Shown piece by piece: positions 17,284 through 26,261 of a DNA stretch of 58,693 nucleotides. The position numbers were made by a program, and so were the translations under genes. Origin of the DNA: Candidatus Dactylopiibacterium sp. (GTDB lineage Bacteria > Pseudomonadota > Gammaproteobacteria > Burkholderiales > Rhodocyclaceae); the NCBI GenBank assembly GCA_031119555.1, contig JAVHXQ010000019.1, forward strand, positions 1 to 58,693, read 5' to 3'. How positions within the stretch are numbered: position 1 is the stretch's first letter; each line of letters opens with the position of its first letter. Under the pieces are notes generated by a model. The model was not told the DNA's origin and made no database searches. It saw only the letters and a program-made list of their open reading frames with translations.

Positions 17284-19194
17284 ATGCATCGCAGACTGAC
17301 CCTGGGATTGGGCCTGAGCCTCGCGGCCGGCCTCGCCGCCGTTGCGCCGGCCCACGCCTACCAGGAAGCCCCGGCCCTCGCCAAGCGCGTCCAGGCCGGC
17401 CAGCTTCCGCCGCTCGCGCAGCGCCTGCCCGAGAAGCCCGAAGTCGTGAAACCGCATACGCGGGTAGGCATCTACGGCGGCGAACTGCGCACCGCGATGC
17501 GCAGCTCGAACGACCACAACTCCATCCTGCGCATCGTCGGCAACCAGGGGCTCGTGCGCTGGTCGCCGGACTACAACACCATCGTGCCCAACGTCGCCGA
17601 AGGCTGGACGCAGAACGCCGACGCGTCGGAATACGTGTTCAAGCTGCGCCGTGGCATGAAGTGGTCCGACGGCACGCCCTTCACGGCCGACGACGTGATC
17701 TTCGCGATGAACGACCTCACCCTCGGCGGCGAGTTCTACGTGACGCCGCCCGCGTCCTACCTGCAGGGCACGCAGCCCGTGAAGGTCAGCAAGGTCGACG
17801 ACGAGCACGTCAAGTTCAGCTTCCGCGAGCCCAACCTGGGCTTCCTCGAAGCGCTCGCGCTGCCCGTGAACCAGCACCCCACGCTGTTCCAGAAAAAGTA
17901 CTGCTCGCAGTTCCATCCCAAGTACAACGCCAAGCTCGACGGCCTGCTCAGCGCCGAGAACACCAAGGACTGGCGCCAGCTCATGCGCAACAAATGCGGC
18001 GACATCGAGATCCCCACGCGCTGGGCCAACCCTGCCCGCCCGACGCTGGACCCGTGGCAGATCAAGGAACCGTACCGTGGCGCGGCCACGCGCGTGGTGC
18101 TTGAGCGCAACCCGTACTTCTGGCAGGTCGACACAAACGGCAACCAGCTGCCCTACATCGACAGCGTGCGCATGCCCATCATCTCGGAAGTGGAAACCAT
18201 CCTGCTCGTCACGCTCAATGGCCAGCTCGACTTCCAGCACCGTCACGTGTATGCCGTGCGCAACCTGCCGGTGCTCAAGGAGAACGCCGCCAAGGGTCAG
18301 TACAAGGTGCTCGGCCTGCCGACGCTGCAAGCCAACTCGGTGGGGCTCTACCTGAACTTCAGCACCAAGAACGAAGCCCTGCGCAAGCTGATCCGCAACA
18401 AGGATTTCCGCATTGCGCTGTCCACCGCGCTCGACCGCAAGAACATCAACGACACGGTGTTCCTCGGCCTGGGCACGCCCTGGCAGACCGGCCCGATCCG
18501 TCAGTCGAAGTGGTACAACGAGAAGCTCGGCACGCAGTACCTCGCGCATGACCTCGCCAAGGCCAACGCCATGCTGGACAAGCTCGGCCTCGCCAAGCGC
18601 GATGCCGACGGCTACCGCCTCTACCCCGACGGCCAGCGCGTGACGATCTACGCCAACATCGCGATCCAGCTCGAACAGCAGCTCGCGGCACTGGAACTGA
18701 TCCGTCAGCAGTACAGCAAGGTGGGCATCGACCTCGTCATCAAGGCCATGGAACGCTCGCTCGCCGCGGCGCGCACCAACAGCAACGATTACGACGTCGT
18801 CATCGACGTGGTGCCCGGCGGTCTGGACATCACGATGAACCCGCGCGCCGTGCTGGCGATCCACCCGACCGAGTCGCGCATGAGCCTGCCCTGGGTGAAG
18901 TGGTACATGAGCCAGGGCAAGGAAGGCGAAGAGCCCAGCCCCTCGATGAAGAAGCGCCTCGCGCTCTATGACAAGTGGCAGAAGGCTTCGTCCCTGCAGG
19001 AAGCGGATGCGCTGTTCCGCGAGATCCTGCAACTGGCGGCCGACGAGTTCGAAGTCATCGGCGTGGTACTGCCGCCCGCCTCGCCGGCCATCCGCAAGAA
19101 CAAGCTCATCAACGTGTTCGACACCATGCCTGCCGGCTGGACCTACCCCACCCCGGCGCCGGCCCTGCCGCAGAGCTGGTTCTTCGCCAAGTAA
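17284..19194 (+). CDS. ABC transporter substrate-binding protein, family 5 (oligosaccharide/peptide type)
   Basis: A periplasmic binding protein for an ABC importer, most likely of pectic oligosaccharides given its neighbours. The 636-residue protein has a clear signal peptide (positive MHRR, hydrophobic core, cleavage after APAHA near residue 25). It shows SBP family 5 features: GWTQNADASEYVFKLRRGMK (about 105-125), WSDGTPFTADDVIFAMNDL and RDADGYRLYPDG. A strong GGAG ribosome site precedes the ATG. No permease or ATPase genes of this transporter type lie in the operon or elsewhere in the window, so partners must be encoded elsewhere. A very stable hairpin follows the gene, before GH28. Confidence 0.88.
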   Translation: MHRRLTLGLGLSLAAGLAAVAPAHAYQEAPALAKRVQAGQLPPLAQRLPEKPEVVKPHTRVGIYGGELRTAMRSSNDHNSILRIVGNQGLVRWSPDYNTIVPNVAEGWTQNADASEYVFKLRRGMKWSDGTPFTADDVIFAMNDLTLGGEFYVTPPASYLQGTQPVKVSKVDDEHVKFSFREPNLGFLEALALPVNQHPTLFQKKYCSQFHPKYNAKLDGLLSAENTKDWRQLMRNKCGDIEIPTRWANPARPTLDPWQIKEPYRGAATRVVLERNPYFWQVDTNGNQLPYIDSVRMPIISEVETILLVTLNGQLDFQHRHVYAVRNLPVLKENAAKGQYKVLGLPTLQANSVGLYLNFSTKNEALRKLIRNKDFRIALSTALDRKNINDTVFLGLGTPWQTGPIRQSKWYNEKLGTQYLAHDLAKANAMLDKLGLAKRDADGYRLYPDGQRVTIYANIAIQLEQQLAALELIRQQYSKVGIDLVIKAMERSLAAARTNSNDYDVVIDVVPGGLDITMNPRAVLAIHPTESRMSLPWVKWYMSQGKEGEEPSPSMKKRLALYDKWQKASSLQEADALFREILQLAADEFEVIGVVLPPASPAIRKNKLINVFDTMPAGWTYPTPAPALPQSWFFAK

Positions 19195-19210
19195 GTCATT
19201 CGCCTCAACC

Positions 19211-19230
19211 GGGCGGCGTTCGCGCCGCCC
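19211..19230 (+). other. UUCG-capped hairpin after the binding-protein gene
   Basis: GGGCGGCG-TTCG-CGCCGCCC is a perfect 8-bp GC stem closed by a UUCG tetraloop, among the most stable RNA hairpins known. It lies 16 bases after the binding-protein stop and 25 before the GH28 start. There is no T-run, so it probably blocks 3' exonucleases and stabilises the upstream mRNA rather than terminating transcription. Confidence 0.7.
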
Positions 19231-19255
19231 GCCAACCACGGAGCACTCCCGCAAC

Positions 19256-20611
19256 ATGCAAGCCACCACGCAACAGCCCGCAGCCTCCGGCTGGGACATG
19301 GTTCCCGAGATCCTCGCGCGCATCCGCCCGCCCGCGATTCCCGCGCGGGATTTCCCGCTCACCGACTTCGGCGCGCAGGGCAACGGGCAGCACGACTGCA
19401 CCGAAGCCTTCCGTGCCGCGATCGCCGCCGCCTCGGAGGCGGGCGGAGGCCGCATCGTGGTGCCCGCCGGCGACTGGCTCACCGGCCCCATCCATCTGCG
19501 CAGCCGCATCGAGCTGCACATCGAGGAAGGCGCCACGGTGCGCTTCCGCACCGAGGCCGAAGCCTACCTGCCGATGGTGCTCACGCGCTGGGAAGGCGTG
19601 GAGCTCTACAACTACTCGCCGCTGATCTACGCGCTCGATTGCGAGGACATCGCGATCACCGGGCGCGGCACGCTCGACGGCCAGGGCAGCAACGACACCT
19701 GGTGGAAGTGGCGCGACAAGGTGAAGTTCGGCTGGCAACCCGGCACGCCGCAGCAGAAGCCCGCCCGCCTGATGCTCTTCGTGCTCGGCGAGTACGACGT
19801 GCCCGTGGAGGCCCGCCGCTTCGGCGAGGGCTACTGGCTGCGTCCGAACATGATCCAGCCCTACCGCTGCCGCAACATCCTCATCGAAGGCGTGACGATC
19901 CGCAATTCGCCGATGTGGCACATCCACTGCGTGCTCTCGCAGAACATCACGGTCCGTGGCGTCACCGTGATCGGCCACGGCCCCGAGACCGACGGCGCCA
20001 ACCCGGAATCGTGCCGCGACGTCCTCATCGAGGACTGCTACTTCGACACGGGTGACGACTGCATCGCCATCAAGTCGGGCCGCAACGGCGACGGTCGCCG
20101 CATCAACGTCCCCTCCGAAAACATCATCGTGCGCAACTGCACGATGCGCGACGGCCACGGCGCCATCGTGATCGGCTCGGAACTCACGGGCGGCGTGCGC
20201 AACGTGTTCGCCGAGAACCTCGAGATGGACAGTCCGAACCTGGACCGCGCACTGCGCATCAAGACCAACTCGCATCGCGGCGGTCTCGTCGAGAACATCC
20301 ACATGCGCAACTCCGTCGTGAAGAGCCTGGGCGGCGAGGTCGTGCAGGTGAATCTCGACTACGAGGAGGGCGACACCGGCCACTTCACGCCCGTCGTGCG
20401 CGAAATCCACGTCGACAACCTCGTCAGCCAGGGCGGCAAGATCGGCCTGCAGCTCAAGGCCTACGAACGCAGCCCCATCACCGGAGTGCGCGTCTCGAAC
20501 TGCCGTTTCGAAGGCGTCGAGCAGGCTTTCGAACTGCGCCATGCCGACGGGCTGGCGCTGGACAACGTCGTCATCAACGGCGTGCGTTACGACGGTCGCG
20601 TCACCGAGTAG
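19256..20611 (+). CDS. glycoside hydrolase family 28 protein (polygalacturonase-like)
   Basis: GH28 enzymes hydrolyse alpha-galacturonosyl or rhamnogalacturonan linkages in pectin. The 451-residue protein begins with the pectate-lyase-superfamily opening DFPLTDFGAQGNGQHDCTEA and shows beta-helix repeats. It keeps the catalytic aspartates in TDGANPES (about 244) and GDDCIAIKSG (about 266), plus GHGAIVIGSE (about 301) and RIKT (about 334). The usual Asn of the NTDG motif is Glu here (PETDG). No signal peptide is present, so it should work in the cytoplasm on imported oligomers. The start at MQATTQQ follows the hairpin; the open frame upstream overlaps the binding-protein gene in another frame. 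Confidence 0.9.
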   Translation: MQATTQQPAASGWDMVPEILARIRPPAIPARDFPLTDFGAQGNGQHDCTEAFRAAIAAASEAGGGRIVVPAGDWLTGPIHLRSRIELHIEEGATVRFRTEAEAYLPMVLTRWEGVELYNYSPLIYALDCEDIAITGRGTLDGQGSNDTWWKWRDKVKFGWQPGTPQQKPARLMLFVLGEYDVPVEARRFGEGYWLRPNMIQPYRCRNILIEGVTIRNSPMWHIHCVLSQNITVRGVTVIGHGPETDGANPESCRDVLIEDCYFDTGDDCIAIKSGRNGDGRRINVPSENIIVRNCTMRDGHGAIVIGSELTGGVRNVFAENLEMDSPNLDRALRIKTNSHRGGLVENIHMRNSVVKSLGGEVVQVNLDYEEGDTGHFTPVVREIHVDNLVSQGGKIGLQLKAYERSPITGVRVSNCRFEGVEQAFELRHADGLALDNVVINGVRYDGRVTE

Positions 20612-20658
20612 GCCCAGGCATTCCTCCCCCCCCCTTGCCGGCGCGTTTCGCGCTGGCC

Positions 20659-20690
20659 GCCTGCCGGCTCCCCCCGGCAGGCACCTTTTT
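20659..20690 (+). terminator. intrinsic terminator of the pectin-type operon
   Basis: GCCTGCCGG pairs with CCGGCAGGC around a 6-base loop and is followed by ACCTTTTT. It ends the rightward operon and touches the stop codon of the convergent DUF2917 gene. A run of nine C (20626-20634) lies between the GH28 stop and the hairpin. Confidence 0.85.
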
Positions 20691-20971
20691 CACGGCAATG
20701 CGGCAAGCGCTTCGCCCGCGCCGGATGCCGGCGACGCGACCTGCGCGGCCCTGCCCGCCTCCACTTCCAGCAAGGCCTCCCCTTGCGCCTCGCAGAGCAG
20801 CTTGCCGGCCGCCTGCGTGGCATGCGACATGCCGGCTTCGAGCACGATGTCCCGCGCGCAACCCGCTTCCGTCAGCCAGACCCGTCCGCTCAGCAGCCGC
20901 AGCCTGCTGCCGGCCGGCAATTCCAGAACGCTGAGCTTTCCACTGACCACGATGGTGAGCCGTCCTGTCAT
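20690..20971 (-). CDS. DUF2917 family protein
   Basis: A small, probably cytoplasmic 93-residue protein with a cupin-like beta pattern (LTIVVSGKLSVLELPAGSRL, then GRVWLTEAGCARDIVLEAG). This matches DUF2917, a family of unknown function common in Burkholderiales and often placed beside a GcvA-type LysR gene, as here. AGGGGAT lies about 6 bases before the chosen ATG; the longer open frame to 21184 would run into the LysR gene. The divergent LysR regulator probably controls it. Confidence 0.75.
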   Translation of the reverse strand: MTGRLTIVVSGKLSVLELPAGSRLRLLSGRVWLTEAGCARDIVLEAGMSHATQAAGKLLCEAQGEALLEVEAGRAAQVASPASGAGEALAALP

Positions 20972-21080
20972 GATGCATCCCCTGGAAGCTTCGCCCACAC
21001 GGCGAACACCCTGATTCTGTGTGGCATTCCGGCCAGGAACAAACGACATTTTCTTCACGATCCGTGAATGGAGCTCACAT

Positions 21081-22025
21081 ATGGAAACACCGGGCCGGCT
21101 CCCGCCGCTGGGCGCATTGAAAGTCTTCGAAGCCGCCGCGCGCCTGGGCGGTTTCAGTCCGGCCGCGCGTGAGCTGCACGTCACGCACAGCGCCGTGAGT
21201 CATCAGATCCGCGCGCTCGAAGAGCAGCTGGGCTTCGCGCTCTTTCACCGCAACGGGCGCGGCGTCCAGCTCACCCCCGCCGGGCTGGAGCTGGCGGCCC
21301 AGGTCAACGCGGCCTTCCTCGATCTGGGGCGCACGCTCACGCGCCTTGCGCAACGCGCGAACCCACGCCGGCTCACCGTCACCACCATGCCCTCATTCGC
21401 CGCGCGCTGGCTGGGGCCGCGCATCGGCGGGTTCATCGAGCAGGAGCCCGGCATCGAGCTGAACATCCTCACCACCTCGGCCGTGCTGGATTTCGCGCGC
21501 GACGGCGTAGACGTGGCGATCCGCTTCGGCTTCGGCGACTACCCCGGTCAGGATGCCGCGCTGCTGATGCGCGACGAAATGCTCGTGGTGGCCGCGCCGG
21601 CTCTCGTGGAGGGCCGCCTGCCGATGGCGCCGGAGGCCCTGCGCGACTGCGCCCTGCTGCGCTCGGACGGGGAATTCTGGCGCGCCTGGTTCGCCCGCGT
21701 CGGCCTCGACTGGCCGGAGCCGCGCGGCGGGCTGTTCTTCAACGATTCCGCGCTGGTGCTGGAGGCCGCGCTGGCCGGGCGCGGCATCGCCCTGTCACGG
21801 CGCAGCCTGTGCCAGCGCGAACTCGATGACGGACGCCTGATCCAGGTCTTCCGCGAGACCCTGCCCAACACCCGCGCCTACTGGTACGTGACGCCCGGCG
21901 GGGTGCAGGCGTCGGCGCTGGCCCTGCGCTTCCGGGCGTGGCTGTTCGCCGAGGCGGCGGCCTGCCCGCCGGTCGGCGACGGCCCGCCCATCGACGACAA
22001 GGCGCTGGAACGATGCGTCCATTGA
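21081..22025 (+). CDS. LysR-family regulator (GcvA-like)
   Basis: A DNA-binding regulator of 314 residues. The N-terminal winged helix-turn-helix is typical (ALKVFEAAARLGGFSPAARE, VTHSAVSHQIRALEEQLG, residues about 12-55). A LysR effector-binding domain follows with the GcvA-subgroup stretches PSFAARWLGPRIGGFIEQEP and DVAIRFGFGDYPG. It is divergent from the DUF2917 gene with 109 bp between the starts, so the shared region likely holds its operators. Target genes beyond DUF2917 cannot be seen. Confidence 0.92.
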   Translation: METPGRLPPLGALKVFEAAARLGGFSPAARELHVTHSAVSHQIRALEEQLGFALFHRNGRGVQLTPAGLELAAQVNAAFLDLGRTLTRLAQRANPRRLTVTTMPSFAARWLGPRIGGFIEQEPGIELNILTTSAVLDFARDGVDVAIRFGFGDYPGQDAALLMRDEMLVVAAPALVEGRLPMAPEALRDCALLRSDGEFWRAWFARVGLDWPEPRGGLFFNDSALVLEAALAGRGIALSRRSLCQRELDDGRLIQVFRETLPNTRAYWYVTPGGVQASALALRFRAWLFAEAAACPPVGDGPPIDDKALERCVH

Positions 22026-22048
22026 AGCTGGCCGGATCTCTCGCGGCC

Positions 22049-22534
22049 TTACTCCGTGGCGCCGAAAGCTCGCGCGACCACCAGCCCGCATTCGTTGCGG
22101 ATGCTGTTCTGGGCTTCCAGCGGATGCATGTTCAGCAGCTCGGGTTTGCCGACCGCCGTGGACAGCGCCACGTTGAGCTGCACGTAGTAGTCGCGCCCGG
22201 CCTGCAGGTTGAGTTCCAGGCTGGCGGTCTCCTCGGAGCGCGCGCGCAGCGTGTGAAAGCCGGGCGGCAACTCGAGCAGCATGTAGGAGTAGGCACCCAC
22301 GGTGCCAAGCTCGGTCTGCCCCAGCGACACCATCAGCGGCCAGTCCTTGCCATGCCGGGTGCTGCGGTACACGTACACCCGCGCCACGCCGGGCCGCGTC
22401 TCGAAACGCTTGGCCGCCTCGTCGGCCGCCGCGCCGGCACGCACCGGCGCCGGCAGGGGCGGCGCCGAAGCACATCCCGCCAGCGCCACGCACACCGCCA
22501 CGCCCGCCAGAAACCCTTTCAGTCCTTCATGCAT
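22049..22534 (-). CDS. DUF2846 family lipoprotein
   Basis: A 161-residue predicted lipoprotein. The signal peptide ends in a clear lipobox (ALAGC, Cys near residue 21), followed by a Pro/Ala-rich linker and a compact beta-rich domain. RVYVYRSTRHGKDWPLMVSL and YSYMLLELPPGFHTLRA resemble DUF2846. Function unknown. The start ATGCATGAAGG is chosen over the nearby upstream ATGs because it is in frame and GAAGGA lies about 9 bases before it. It converges on the LysR gene with 23 bp between stops. Confidence 0.75.
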   Translation of the reverse strand: MHEGLKGFLAGVAVCVALAGCASAPPLPAPVRAGAAADEAAKRFETRPGVARVYVYRSTRHGKDWPLMVSLGQTELGTVGAYSYMLLELPPGFHTLRARSEETASLELNLQAGRDYYVQLNVALSTAVGKPELLNMHPLEAQNSIRNECGLVVARAFGATE

Positions 22535-22770
22535 CGCATGCTTTCCTTCACGCAGCAAAGAATCCAGCCCGCATCTTCTTTCAATCGGCCGGCGGCGGAC
22601 AAGCCGGTGGCGACGGAGTGTCGCCTCGGCGCGCCGGAACGCGCCTTCGGGAAGACATTTGCGTGCAATCGTCCGCCGGGGCTGGACAGCCCGCGCGGGC
22701 CACGCTGGGATGCGCGCTCGTCCTCCATCACCTTGCCGGCCTTGTCCGCCCATCCGATCCGGAGCCTGTC

Positions 22771-23316
22771 TTGACCACCATCATCCTGCTCGTCCTTGCC
22801 GCCACGCTGGTCTTTTTCCTGTACCGCATCCAGCGCATCTGGCGGCAGCATTTCGGCCATCGCGACGCGGGCTACGAGAGCTTCGAGCTGCAGCGCCTGC
22901 TGGCGGAGCCCGCCGCCGGCGAGGCCATGCCCACGGGCACCCCCGCCGCCGCAGCGGGTGGCGCCGCGGGCGCGGGCACCGCCGGGGTGCGCCTGCCGGT
23001 GCTGGACGCCCCCGCGCAGGAAGCCTTCCTGCGTCTGCGCGGCGAGTTCTCGCAGGTGCCGCTGCTTGCCGGCACCGACCTGGCCGTGCTCACGGGCGTC
23101 GCCAACGCGCCGCGTGTGCAGGTGGATTTCGTCCTGTGCCGCAAGGATTTCACGCCCGCCGTGGCGATCCTGATCGAGCGCTCGCCCGATCCGCTGCGTG
23201 AGCGTGCCGCCGAACAACTGCGCCAGCAGGGCGTGCGCGTGCTGCGCTGGCGCGCCGATGCGATCCCCTCGCGCGAAGCCATGCGCGAACAGATCGTGCG
23301 TCCGAAGAAGGGCTGA
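22771..23316 (+). CDS. DUF2726 family membrane-anchored protein
   Basis: A 181-residue protein with a single N-terminal membrane helix (TIILLVLAATLVFFLYRI), an Ala/Gly-rich linker and a C-terminal nuclease-like domain. The latter contains VQVDFVLCRKDFTPAVAILI and RVLRWRADAIPSREAM, matching DUF2726, which is distantly related to restriction-endonuclease-like folds. I propose the TTG at 22771 as start because GGAG lies 6 bases upstream and the membrane helix begins directly. An ATG at 22618 would add 51 low-complexity residues across the divergent promoter region. Function unknown. Confidence 0.65.
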   Translation: MTTIILLVLAATLVFFLYRIQRIWRQHFGHRDAGYESFELQRLLAEPAAGEAMPTGTPAAAAGGAAGAGTAGVRLPVLDAPAQEAFLRLRGEFSQVPLLAGTDLAVLTGVANAPRVQVDFVLCRKDFTPAVAILIERSPDPLRERAAEQLRQQGVRVLRWRADAIPSREAMREQIVRPKKG

Positions 23317-23317
23317 C

Positions 23318-23342
23318 GCCCGCGGCAGGGCGCGCCGCGGGC
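23318..23342. terminator. convergent GC-rich hairpin between the DUF2726 gene and cysA
   Basis: GCCCGCGGC pairs with GCCGCGGGC (9 bp, 7-base loop) in the 30-bp gap between convergent genes. No T-run is present. It probably serves as a shared, possibly Rho-assisted, 3' end. Confidence 0.45.
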
Positions 23343-23346
23343 GCGC

Positions 23347-24420
<1,074 letters not shown>

Positions 24421-24451
24421 CTCGGTTCCTTGTCGCGCCACGCGGCGCGCG

Positions 24452-25324
24452 TCACTTGTCGGTCTTTTCGGGGGGCAGCTCGGCATTGAGCATGGCCGTC
24501 TCGCGCGCCATGCGCCATTCCACGACGGTCTTCGCGAGCAGCGTCACGAGCGCCAGCAGGCCCAGCACCGACGCGGCCGCGAAGGCGCCCACCGAGTTGT
24601 ACTCGTTGTAGAGGATTTCCACGTGCAGCGGCAGCGTGTTGGTCTCACCGCGCACATGGCCGCTGACCACGCTGACGGCGCCGAACTCGCCCATCGCGCG
24701 CGCGTTGGCGAGGATCACGCCATACAGCAGGCCCCACTTGATGTTGGGCAGCGAGACGCGGCGGAACATCTGCCAGCCCGAGGCCCCCAGCGACACCGCG
24801 GCCTCTTCCTCGTCCTTGCCTTGCGCCTGCATCAGCGGAATCAGCTCGCGCGCGATGTAGGGCACGGTGATGAACATCGTGGCGATGATCATGCCGGGCA
24901 GCGCGAAGATGATCTTGATGTCGTGCTCGGCCAGCCACGGGCCGAACCAGCCCTGGCGGCCGAAGATCAGGATGAAGAGCAGACCCGCCACGACCGGGCT
25001 CACGGCAAAGGGCAGATCGATCAGTGTCGTGAGCAGGCTCTTGCCCCGGAAATCGAACTTCGCGATGGCCCACGCGGCCGCCACGCCGAACACCAGGTTG
25101 AGCGGCAGCACGAGCAGCGCCACGACCACCGTCAGGCGGATCGCCGCCAGCGTGTCGGGCTCCGCCAGCGCCGCGGCATACGGGCCGAAACCTTGCCGCA
25201 GCGCTTCGGCGAACACCGCCAGCAGCGGCAGGCCCAAAAACAGGAACAGGAACAGAAAGGCGAGCGTCAGCAAGGCCCAGCGCACCGGGCGCGACTCGCT
25301 ATTGACGCGGCGAACGGCACTCAT
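24452..25324 (-). CDS. cysW: sulfate ABC transporter permease CysW
   Basis: One of the two membrane subunits of the sulfate importer. The 290-residue protein has about six membrane helices and the inner-membrane permease EAA-type loop [20 protein letters not shown], which contacts Cys[15 protein letters not shown] and [14 protein letters not shown] are typical of CysW/CysT proteins. The start MSAVRRV overlaps the cysT stop by 4 bases (ATGA), so the two permeases are translationally coupled. Confidence 0.94.
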   Translation of the reverse strand: MSAVRRVNSESRPVRWALLTLAFLFLFLFLGLPLLAVFAEALRQGFGPYAAALAEPDTLAAIRLTVVVALLVLPLNLVFGVAAAWAIAKFDFRGKSLLTTLIDLPFAVSPVVAGLLFILIFGRQGWFGPWLAEHDIKIIFALPGMIIATMFITVPYIARELIPLMQAQGKDEEEAAVSLGASGWQMFRRVSLPNIKWGLLYGVILANARAMGEFGAVSVVSGHVRGETNTLPLHVEILYNEYNSVGAFAAASVLGLLALVTLLAKTVVEWRMARETAMLNAELPPEKTDK

Positions 25325-26178
25325 GCCTGCACCCCCGCGTCCACATGACGGCCGCTGTGCCGGTTGGCCGCCCACCACTGCAGCAGGTTGATGCCCAGCA
25401 GCAGCACGAAGGAGATCACCAGCATCACGACGGCCAGCACCGTGGCGCCCGCGACGTCGTACTGCTCCAGCTTGGAAATGATCAGCAGCGGCGTGATCTC
25501 GGACACCATGGGCATGTTGCCCGCGATGAAGATCACCGAGCCGTACTCACCGACCGCGCGCGAGAACGACAGCGCGAAGCCCGTCAGCAAGGCGGGGAAC
25601 AGGGTGGGCAGCAACACCTTCACGAAAGTCTGCGCGCGCGTGGCGCCCAGGCTGGCGGCGGCTTCCTCGACCTCGGGCTCGATGTCCTCGATCACCGGCT
25701 GCACCGTGCGCACGACGAAGGGAATGCCGATGAAGATCAGCGCGACCACGATGCCCGGCGGCGCGAAGGCCACCTTGTAACCCAGCACGCCCTCGACGTA
25801 TTGCCCGATCCAGCCGTTGGCCGCATACAGGGTGGTCAGCGTGATGCCCGCCACCGCCGTGGGCAGCGCGAAGGGCAGGTCGACGAAGGCATCGACGAAG
25901 CGCTTGCCCCAGAAATCGTAGCGCACGAGCACCCAGGCCACGAGCAGGCCAAAGAAGGCATTCACGATGGCGGCCAGCAGCGCGCAACCGAAGGTCACGC
26001 GATACGCCGCGAGCGCGCGCTCGGCGGTGGCAATGGCCCAGAACTCGGCCAGGCTCATCTGCGCGCTGCGCGCGATGAGGCCGCCGAGCGGAATCAGCAC
26101 CAGCAGCGACAGATAAACCAGTGAATAGCCCAGCGACAATCCGAACCCGGGCAGGACGCGATGCTTTTTTGTGGTCAT
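25321..26178 (-). CDS. cysT: sulfate ABC transporter permease CysT (CysU)
   Basis: The second sulfate permease subunit, 285 residues with about six membrane helices. It contains [16 protein letters not shown], the EAA loop [19 protein letters not shown], and [16 protein letters not shown]. The ATG has no recognisable Shine-Dalgarno sequence: the T-run of an intrinsic terminator lies only 5 bases before it. Expression may therefore depend on read-through and be kept below that of the binding protein. Confidence 0.94.
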   Translation of the reverse strand: MTTKKHRVLPGFGLSLGYSLVYLSLLVLIPLGGLIARSAQMSLAEFWAIATAERALAAYRVTFGCALLAAIVNAFFGLLVAWVLVRYDFWGKRFVDAFVDLPFALPTAVAGITLTTLYAANGWIGQYVEGVLGYKVAFAPPGIVVALIFIGIPFVVRTVQPVIEDIEPEVEEAAASLGATRAQTFVKVLLPTLFPALLTGFALSFSRAVGEYGSVIFIAGNMPMVSEITPLLIISKLEQYDVAGATVLAVVMLVISFVLLLGINLLQWWAANRHSGRHVDAGVQA

Positions 26179-26183
26179 GACGA

Positions 26184-26207
26184 AAAACGGGCCGGCGAGA
26201 CCGGCCC
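26184..26207 (-). terminator. intrinsic terminator/attenuator between sbp and cysT
   Basis: On the minus strand GGGCCGG and CCGGCCC form a 7-bp stem with a 5-base loop, followed after CG by TTTTT (26188-26184). It sits inside the operon, 55 bases after the sbp stop and just before cysT. A second weaker stem (CTCCGC/GCGGAG, 26230-26245) lies between it and sbp. Confidence 0.8.
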
Positions 26208-26261
26208 TGTCCAGCGAGCGTGAAACCCGCTCCGCTCACGCGGAGGGGTCATGAAGAACGC

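Noticed and set aside
16948-19551. 867-codon minus-strand open frame opposite the lyase-like and binding-protein genes
   Set aside because: Long antisense frames are common in GC-rich DNA. The translation is rich in Arg, His, Gly and Val without any domain, and the plus strand has recognisable families throughout.
19205-20542. 445-codon minus-strand open frame opposite the GH28 gene
   Set aside because: Same antisense effect. The plus strand has intact GH28 catalytic motifs and the minus frame has low-complexity Val/Ala/Asp/His composition.
20626-20634. Nine-C homopolymer as a phase-variable tract
   Set aside because: It lies between the GH28 stop and its terminator, not in a promoter or coding region, so slippage would have no obvious effect.
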